Positions 6,374 to 10,379 of a stretch of DNA of 10,379 nucleotides are shown here, piece by piece (position 1 is the first letter of the stretch; each line of letters opens with the position of its first letter). The stretch covers positions 1 to 10,379 of the forward strand of contig CAMDEL010000040.1 in the NCBI GenBank assembly GCA_945896765.1, written 5' to 3'. Under the pieces are notes generated by a model, which worked only from the letters and a program-made list of their open reading frames with translations, did no database searches and was not told the DNA's origin. The translations under genes and the position numbers were made by a program. The DNA comes from Singulisphaera sp. GP187. Its GTDB lineage: Bacteria; Planctomycetota; Phycisphaerae; Phycisphaerales; SM1A02.

Positions 6374-7216
6374 ATGCTTTCTATCGCAAAGATCAACTTC
6401 CATATGACCGCATTCCCCGTTCCAACCACTCTGTCCCGCGCCGTTCGCGTTTTTATTTGTCGCGATTCCACGACTGCCGTTTTGGATAGTTCCCATAATT
6501 CGTTTGCCAGTTTTCCAAGTGCGAGCGGCATCGGCGCTTGGTATGAATTTGAGGTCTCAATTCATGGAAAACCAGAGAAAAACACTGGCTATCTGGCCAC
6601 ACTTGCGCAACTTGATTCAGCCGTTCGCAGTTCCGTCATCCCCCTCTTGAAAGCAGAACTTTTTTCGCCAAGTACCGCATCTTCTGCGACCCCATCCCAA
6701 CTCTTGCATACTCTGGCGAAAGGCGTCGCAATGCGACTGGGGCGCCCGATCGAATCTCTTTCGTGGAATATCTCCCCGTACCACCAATATTTATGGAAAA
6801 GCGACATGCCAACTAAGACCACTCTGACCGCCACCTTTGAATTTGCGGCATCGCACCGTTTGAATGACCCGTCTCGCACACCTGCCGAGAATCAAAACTT
6901 CTTTGGAAAATGCAACAAACTGAATGGCCACGGACATAATTATCGCGTTGCTGTCTCGATTGTTGTTCCAACGAGCCATTCGTTTGGGATTGCAGATTTG
7001 GAGGAAATTGTCGATCGATTGGTCATCGAGCGCTTCGACCACATGAATCTCAATATTGATTGTCCCGAGTTTCGTGCGACAAATCCATCAGTGGAACATA
7101 TTGCCGCGGTGTGCTTCGACTTGTTGAAAGAGCCGCTCGAAAAGCATTCCGCAGAACTGAAAAGTGTTCGGCTCTGGGAGACTTCAAAAACTTCCGCGAC
7201 TGTCGAATCTTCGTGA
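6374..7216 (+). CDS. Two-domain 6-pyruvoyl-tetrahydropterin synthase homologue (PTPS/QueD family)
   Basis: The family acts on 7,8-dihydroneopterin triphosphate, giving 6-pyruvoyl-tetrahydropterin (biopterin route) or 6-carboxytetrahydropterin (QueD, queuosine route). The C-terminal half (about 150-275) keeps every expected residue: zinc ligands His161 (FAASHRL), His186 and His188 (NGHGHNY), nucleophile Cys180, the Asp222-His223 pair (FDHMNL), and Glu269 (VRLWET). Cys180-x5-HGH matches the spacing of animal PTPS, whereas QueD has Cys-x3-HGH, so a biopterin-type reaction is more likely. The N-terminal half (about 20-140) repeats the fold pattern (AWYEFEVSIHG, TGYLATLAQLDSAV, SQLLHTLAKGV) but lacks the Cys and the HGH motif, so it is probably structural. 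The start is uncertain: ATG 6374 is used here, and ATG 6404 also fits; neither has a clear Shine-Dalgarno sequence. It is followed after 19 bases by the CDGSH gene. Confidence 0.85.
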   Translation: MLSIAKINFHMTAFPVPTTLSRAVRVFICRDSTTAVLDSSHNSFASFPSASGIGAWYEFEVSIHGKPEKNTGYLATLAQLDSAVRSSVIPLLKAELFSPSTASSATPSQLLHTLAKGVAMRLGRPIESLSWNISPYHQYLWKSDMPTKTTLTATFEFAASHRLNDPSRTPAENQNFFGKCNKLNGHGHNYRVAVSIVVPTSHSFGIADLEEIVDRLVIERFDHMNLNIDCPEFRATNPSVEHIAAVCFDLLKEPLEKHSAELKSVRLWETSKTSATVESS

Positions 7217-7235
7217 ATCCGCTAGACTTCTGTTT

Positions 7236-7442
7236 ATGGCACGACTCGTCAAATTTGAAGCGTTGAAACCAATCAAGATCGAACCGCAAGAGAAGGCGAT
7301 TTTCGTCTGCGCGTGTGGACTTTCCAAAAACTTTCCTTTGTGCGATGGACATCACAAGGGATGCGCCGAGGAACAACCTGGTTGCACATACGCATATGAC
7401 GCTGACGGGAAGAATCCTCGGATTGTCAGCGATCCAGCCTGA
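7236..7442 (+). CDS. CDGSH-type iron-sulfur protein with variant CDGHH motif
   Basis: This small protein of 68 residues carries one CDGSH-type domain. Such domains bind a 2Fe-2S cluster with three Cys and one His and are linked to redox or cluster-transfer roles. The ligands are Cys25, Cys27, Cys36 and His40 in the pattern CAC-GL-S-KNF-P-L-CDGHH, which fits C-x-C-x2-S-x3-P-x-C-D-G-x-H. Residue 39 is His where Ser, Ala or Thr is usual, placing two histidines side by side at the cluster. The flanking LVKFEALKPIKIEPQEKAIFVCACG and a C-terminal tail are compact, with no signal peptide, so it is probably cytosolic. The frame is open upstream to 7164, but that would overlap the pterin synthase; ATG 7236 leaves a 19-base gap. 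It is likely co-transcribed with that gene. No Shine-Dalgarno sequence is obvious. Confidence 0.85.
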   Translation: MARLVKFEALKPIKIEPQEKAIFVCACGLSKNFPLCDGHHKGCAEEQPGCTYAYDADGKNPRIVSDPA

Positions 7443-7461
7443 AGTTGCACTGAATTCAACT
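7443..7461. repeat. Short inverted repeat at a convergent gene junction
   Basis: AGTTG (7443-7447) and CAACT (7457-7461) flank a 9-base loop between the stop codons of the CDGSH gene (7442) and the ACT-domain gene (7458-7456). The 8-base palindrome TGAATTCA (7451-7458) lies in the middle. The stem is AT-rich, short and has no T-run, so a terminator role is doubtful. Confidence 0.2.
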
Positions 7462-7926
7462 GAGATCGTCTTCGCCAAGCAGTGTGAATCGCTTGCGGAG
7501 CAGAATCTGTCCAGCTAAATATGTGTCATCAACAGCCAAGGCAACGCAAGGTTCACTTGCGGCTCTCATAAGAACTGGATAGACAAATCGAATGTTCAGT
7601 TCTGCCCCAAGCAAATGCAGACACAATTTGGTCAGCGACTGACCTTGGCCAATCTGCACGACGATCAGATCAAGTTCGCTGAAAGTGTAATTATTCTTGC
7701 GCAGCAAATGGCGCGCGGCATCAGCGTTCGAAAAGATCATGCGCACAACAGCATGATCGCTTGAATCCATCACGCTGAGAGCGGCGACATTGACCATCGA
7801 ATCATCCTCGAAAAGCTTCAGCAATTCAAGCAACTTGCCAACTTTGTTATCAAGAAAAACAGCGAATTGCCGCACGGATGGCGGGGAATATCCTTGTTCT
7901 GTTGGAATTGGGATTGCGCTGCTCAC
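7456..7926 (-). CDS. Tandem ACT-domain protein, probable amino-acid-binding regulator
   Basis: The 156-residue protein starts at a GTG (7926), with AGAGAAG about 6 bases upstream as a likely ribosome binding site; no usable ATG lies nearby. Residues 18-90 form a clear ACT domain: RQFAVFLDNKVGKLLELLKLFED (strand, then the Asn-x2-Gly turn and helix), then VNVAALSVMDSSDHAVVRMIFS and a second helix. Residues 92-150 look like a shorter second ACT unit (QSLTKLCLHLLGAELNIRFVYPVLM, then CVALAVDD and a helix). ACT domains bind small ligands, mostly amino acids, and control metabolic enzymes; stand-alone versions occur in planctomycetes. No catalytic domain is present. It lies about 78 bases after the dockerin protein gene on the same strand and seems to have its own -10 element. 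The ligand cannot be told from sequence. Confidence 0.8.
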   Translation of the reverse strand: MSSAIPIPTEQGYSPPSVRQFAVFLDNKVGKLLELLKLFEDDSMVNVAALSVMDSSDHAVVRMIFSNADAARHLLRKNNYTFSELDLIVVQIGQGQSLTKLCLHLLGAELNIRFVYPVLMRAASEPCVALAVDDTYLAGQILLRKRFTLLGEDDLS

Positions 7927-7951
7927 TGTGATCTTCTCTTGGAGGAAGGCG

Positions 7952-7986
7952 AGTATAGCCCCTGCCGCAAGAGCAGTCTCCTTGCG
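7952..7986 (-). promoter_or_regulatory. Candidate -10 element and upstream hairpin before the ACT gene
   Basis: On the minus strand TATACT (7957-7952) is a near-consensus -10 box placed about 26 bases before the GTG start, but the -35 region is weak (GAGACT-like). A stem CGCAAG...CTTGCG (7986-7966, 6 bp, extendable with one bulge) lies just upstream. It may be the end of the upstream dockerin gene transcript, although it lacks a T-run. Both readings are tentative. Confidence 0.3.
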
Positions 7987-8004
7987 TATCGCGTTGATGT
8001 TGGT

Positions 8005-8868
8005 TCACGGCGTGGATTCATTCTTCCATGCAGAAAGGACCTCCGTGAGATCGTCTCCATCGGTGCATTGATCACCATTGACATCACCAGAAGGCGTTCC
8101 CCAACTTGAAAGGACAAAAGATAAATCCACACCATTCACAACACCATCACCGTTCAAGTCTGGACCATTCGCCTTGGGAATCCACGAACCTTGGAAAAAC
8201 AGATTTGAAAGATTCGATGTGATCGTCATCCTGACGGATGAGACGTTGCCTGGCAATGATTCTTGGGGAAAATCGATGATGAGCGGAGAGAGTCGGCATT
8301 GTTTCATGCTCATATTCGAACCAGAAATTGACAGGACACCGGCAAATTCACTTGTGCTTATGGTGTCAGATGATCCTTTGCTCTGAGTCAATCCGCTCAG
8401 CGTGTAATCCGCATGCAACTTGAAACTTCCGTCTAAGAAAGTTGCGGACCCGTTTGTCGCAACTGCAGATATGACTGGATTCTGCAATGTGATTTGCACA
8501 TTTTCCAATGAAACATCAAGGTGCTGACAACCAATAAATGGAAAGCAGAAAAAATCAAATTCGTACGTTGCATTCTCCAAAGCGATGTTCAGCACTGAAA
8601 TACCAACCAAATCCCAAGGTGGTAGCGATGGATTGAAATGGGAATCTGTCAGTCCTGTCACCAAAACAGTTTTTACATCGACGTCATTTGTGCCACCGAA
8701 GGAAGATTCGATATCGAGCCTCACTGTCACTATTGCTGTTGATGTTGGTGTCGCAATAAGCTTGGCAGTGCTCTCGGCTTGCGATGCTTGAGTGGAGAGA
8801 ATGAACATTGCTGACCCGAAGTAAACAAGTCCGATTGGTTGGGGGAAGAGAATCAAGCAAGTCCTCAT
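8005..8868 (-). CDS. Secreted protein with C-terminal dockerin-type calcium loops, function unknown
   Basis: The protein has 287 residues from the ATG at 8868, which has AGAGG 7 bases upstream; the frame reaches 8910 but that would precede the signal peptide. Residues 1-31 form a signal peptide ending ASQA. The body (32-230) is rich in Ser, Thr, Asn and hydrophobic residues in alternating patterns, probably beta structure, with cysteines at 108, 114 and 191; no catalytic motif is seen. The C-terminus holds two dockerin-type loops: DLNGDGVVNGVD (237-248) and DVNGDQCTDGDD (262-273), each with acidic or Asn residues at loop positions 1, 3, 5, 9 and 12, each followed by a short helix (LSFVLSSWG, LTEVLSAWK). 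Such D-x-N-G-D pairs are common at the ends of exported Phycisphaerae proteins, where no cellulosome partner is known. It diverges from the DUF885 gene. Confidence 0.8.
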   Translation of the reverse strand: MRTCLILFPQPIGLVYFGSAMFILSTQASQAESTAKLIATPTSTAIVTVRLDIESSFGGTNDVDVKTVLVTGLTDSHFNPSLPPWDLVGISVLNIALENATYEFDFFCFPFIGCQHLDVSLENVQITLQNPVISAVATNGSATFLDGSFKLHADYTLSGLTQSKGSSDTISTSEFAGVLSISGSNMSMKQCRLSPLIIDFPQESLPGNVSSVRMTITSNLSNLFFQGSWIPKANGPDLNGDGVVNGVDLSFVLSSWGTPSGDVNGDQCTDGDDLTEVLSAWKNESTP

Positions 8869-8875
8869 AGTTAGA

Positions 8876-8880
8876 CCTCT
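8876..8880 (-). promoter_or_regulatory. Ribosome binding site of the dockerin-type protein
   Basis: AGAGG on the minus strand, 7 bases before the ATG at 8868. It decides that start over the upstream in-frame codons. Confidence 0.5.
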
Positions 8881-8894
8881 TGATGTAATGTGCA

Positions 8895-8921
8895 ATAAAA
8901 TGCTTCCCATTCAAATGTCAA
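8895..8921 (-). promoter_or_regulatory. Candidate promoter of the dockerin-type protein gene
   Basis: On the minus strand a perfect TTGACA (8921-8916) is followed after 15 bases by TTTTAT (8900-8895); TATTGC with an 18-base spacer is the alternative. The -35 box is good and the -10 poor. It overlaps the first codons of the divergent DUF885 gene, as expected when the two start codons are only 31 bases apart. Confidence 0.35.
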
Positions 8922-10379
8922 TACAAAGAAAAATCGAGAATTTCTCCTTTCTTTTCGTCACGGGAGTACTCAGCATTGCTTTGATTGCGCATGGACGCAA
9001 CATCTGTGCACAATCGCCCATACAACCCACGAAAAACGTCACTTCTGATTCAACTTTCGATGCGCTTGCCGAGGAGTATCAGCAGTGGCGCGACTTCAGT
9101 TTTCCCGAATCGGCGATTGCACATGGGCGACCGACATCTCCGGATCGAATCACTGAGCCTGGAATGCGTGGCGCGCTCAATCGACACAATGAGATCGGAT
9201 ATTTGATTGAAAAAATTGCTTCGATTGACCGCGCTCAATTGAACGCAGCAAATCAACTTGACTATGACCTTCTCAATCGTGATCTTCGCAACGATTTTGA
9301 TTCGTTTCGATTCAAGCGATGGATGATGCCTGTCGGTCAACGCGGTGGACCTCAACAAGATCTTCCACAATTCGCCGAAAGCGTTCCTTTTCGGCAAGCC
9401 GCAGACTGGGAAAATTATGTCAAGCGTATGACCCGACTTGGCGCCGCAGTGCGCGATACACAGTCGATGATGGAGCAAGGTCTTGAAGAAGGAATCGTTC
9501 CACCCGCGGCAGTTCTCGAAGGGGTGATCGGACAATTCGAATCCGTTCTGCGTGGAAACCTGAATGAAATTGACACTCCGCTGGCGCATATGCCGGACTC
9601 GATTCCTGCAGAGCAACAGCAAAGTCTGCGTGAACAAGCGAGAACTGCGAAACTGGATGCACTCCTTGCACTTGGAGAGATGCTCGCTTGGCTGAAAGAA
9701 ACATATATCCCCAAAGGGCTGAAGTCGATCAGTGTGAAGGACCAATATTTGGGCGCGGAGTATTACGCTTTTGAATTGAAACGATTCACGACCACTGACC
9801 TGACTGCCGATCAGATTCACCGTATCGGACTCGATGAAGTCGCGCGCATTCGTGGCGAAATGTTTGAAGTGATCGCACGCACTGATTGGTTCGCGGGGGA
9901 TCCCGCGCATGCGAAACTTTCGAATGACGATCGGTTCAACGCATTCGTCACATTTTTACGCACCGATCCCCGCTTCTATTACACATCGGCGGAATCTCTG
10001 CTTGCGGGTTATCGCGATGTCTGCAAGCGCATTGATGCGAAGCTTCCTGAATACTTTGGAGTCTTACCGCGCCTTCCATACGGCGTGCGCGAAATCCCCC
10101 GCTTCATGGCGCCATCGCAGACAACTGCGTATTACCAATTTGGCAGCATGAAAGCTGGATTGCCGGGATGGTTTTATGCCAACACATATGCGCTTGATCA
10201 GCGGCCGAAATATGAAATGATTCCGCTCTCACTGCATGAAGCGGTACCCGGACATCATCTGCAAATCTCGATTGCCAACGAAGTCGAAGGCCTTCGAGAA
10301 TTTCGGCGCGATGTTGATGCGACTGCATTTGTCGAAGGATGGGCGCTCTATGCAGAACGACTTGGCATTTCGATGGGGC
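8900..10379 (+). CDS. Exported DUF885-family putative zinc peptidase (partial at 3' end)
   Basis: The frame is open from the ATG at 8900 to the window edge (493 codons), so about the last hundred residues of a usual DUF885 protein are missing. The N-terminus has basic residues (IQRK), a hydrophobic stretch (FSFLFVTGVLSIALIAHG) and Ala before Gln-Ser-Pro, which suggests export to the periplasm. DUF885 proteins are predicted zincin-like metallopeptidases; the matching motif is His446-Glu-Ala-Val-Pro-Gly-His-His453, with EGWALYAE (479-486) as the likely third-ligand segment. The region between them is typical (YYQFGSMKAGLPGWFYANTYAL upstream of the motif). The start is uncertain: in-frame ATGs also occur at 8888 and 8915, and none has a clear Shine-Dalgarno sequence. 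The substrate is unknown; relatives are often annotated as lipoproteins or peptidases without experimental support. Confidence 0.88.
   Translation, partial: MLPIQMSIQRKIENFSFLFVTGVLSIALIAHGRNICAQSPIQPTKNVTSDSTFDALAEEYQQWRDFSFPESAIAHGRPTSPDRITEPGMRGALNRHNEIGYLIEKIASIDRAQLNAANQLDYDLLNRDLRNDFDSFRFKRWMMPVGQRGGPQQDLPQFAESVPFRQAADWENYVKRMTRLGAAVRDTQSMMEQGLEEGIVPPAAVLEGVIGQFESVLRGNLNEIDTPLAHMPDSIPAEQQQSLREQARTAKLDALLALGEMLAWLKETYIPKGLKSISVKDQYLGAEYYAFELKRFTTTDLTADQIHRIGLDEVARIRGEMFEVIARTDWFAGDPAHAKLSNDDRFNAFVTFLRTDPRFYYTSAESLLAGYRDVCKRIDAKLPEYFGVLPRLPYGVREIPRFMAPSQTTAYYQFGSMKAGLPGWFYANTYALDQRPKYEMIPLSLHEAVPGHHLQISIANEVEGLREFRRDVDATAFVEGWALYAERLGISMG

Noticed and set aside
9050..9910. Open frame of 286 codons on the minus strand
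   Set aside because: It lies wholly inside the DUF885 gene, which has clear family motifs on the plus strand; the antisense translation is rich in Cys, Arg and His and shows no domain.

Overview
The window looks like a chromosomal stretch from a planctomycete, most likely of the Phycisphaerae type. Four things point there: a membrane protein headed by the C-x2-C-G-Y-D-L-R zinc ribbon that is common in Planctomycetota, a YdjY-like lipoprotein, a secreted protein ending in paired dockerin-type calcium loops, and sparse Shine-Dalgarno sequences with mixed gene orientation. This assignment rests on recalled family traits, not on a search. I see no tRNA, rRNA, CRISPR array, insertion sequence or phage gene, and coding density is high. 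No stretch over 300 bases lacks a gene.

Layout. Positions 1-1455 (minus) hold the N-terminal part of an exported S41/C-terminal processing peptidase, cut by the window edge just after its PDZ domain. It diverges from a zinc-ribbon polytopic membrane protein (1586-2530, plus). That gene converges on a four-gene minus-strand operon that reads from about 6330 down to 2549: YdjY-like lipoprotein, LolD/MacB-type ABC ATPase, ruvC, trpE. The first two junctions are ATGA stop/start overlaps and the third is an 8-base gap, so the set is probably co-transcribed although its functions look unrelated. A good promoter followed almost at once by a strong intrinsic terminator lies in front of the operon, which suggests a controlled leader or a very short RNA.

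Divergent from the operon are a two-domain 6-pyruvoyl-tetrahydropterin synthase homologue (only the second domain keeps the catalytic residues) and, 19 bases later, a 68-residue CDGSH-type iron-sulfur protein with an unusual CDGHH motif. They converge on a minus-strand ACT-domain protein, preceded by a secreted dockerin-bearing protein. The window ends with a divergent, exported DUF885-type putative zinc peptidase that is cut by the right edge.

No clearly new multi-gene defence or mobile system is visible. The points most worth a second look are the promoter/terminator leader of the ruvC-trpE operon, the pairing of the orphan ABC ATPase with the lipoprotein, and the half-dead tandem pterin synthase linked to a CDGSH protein.
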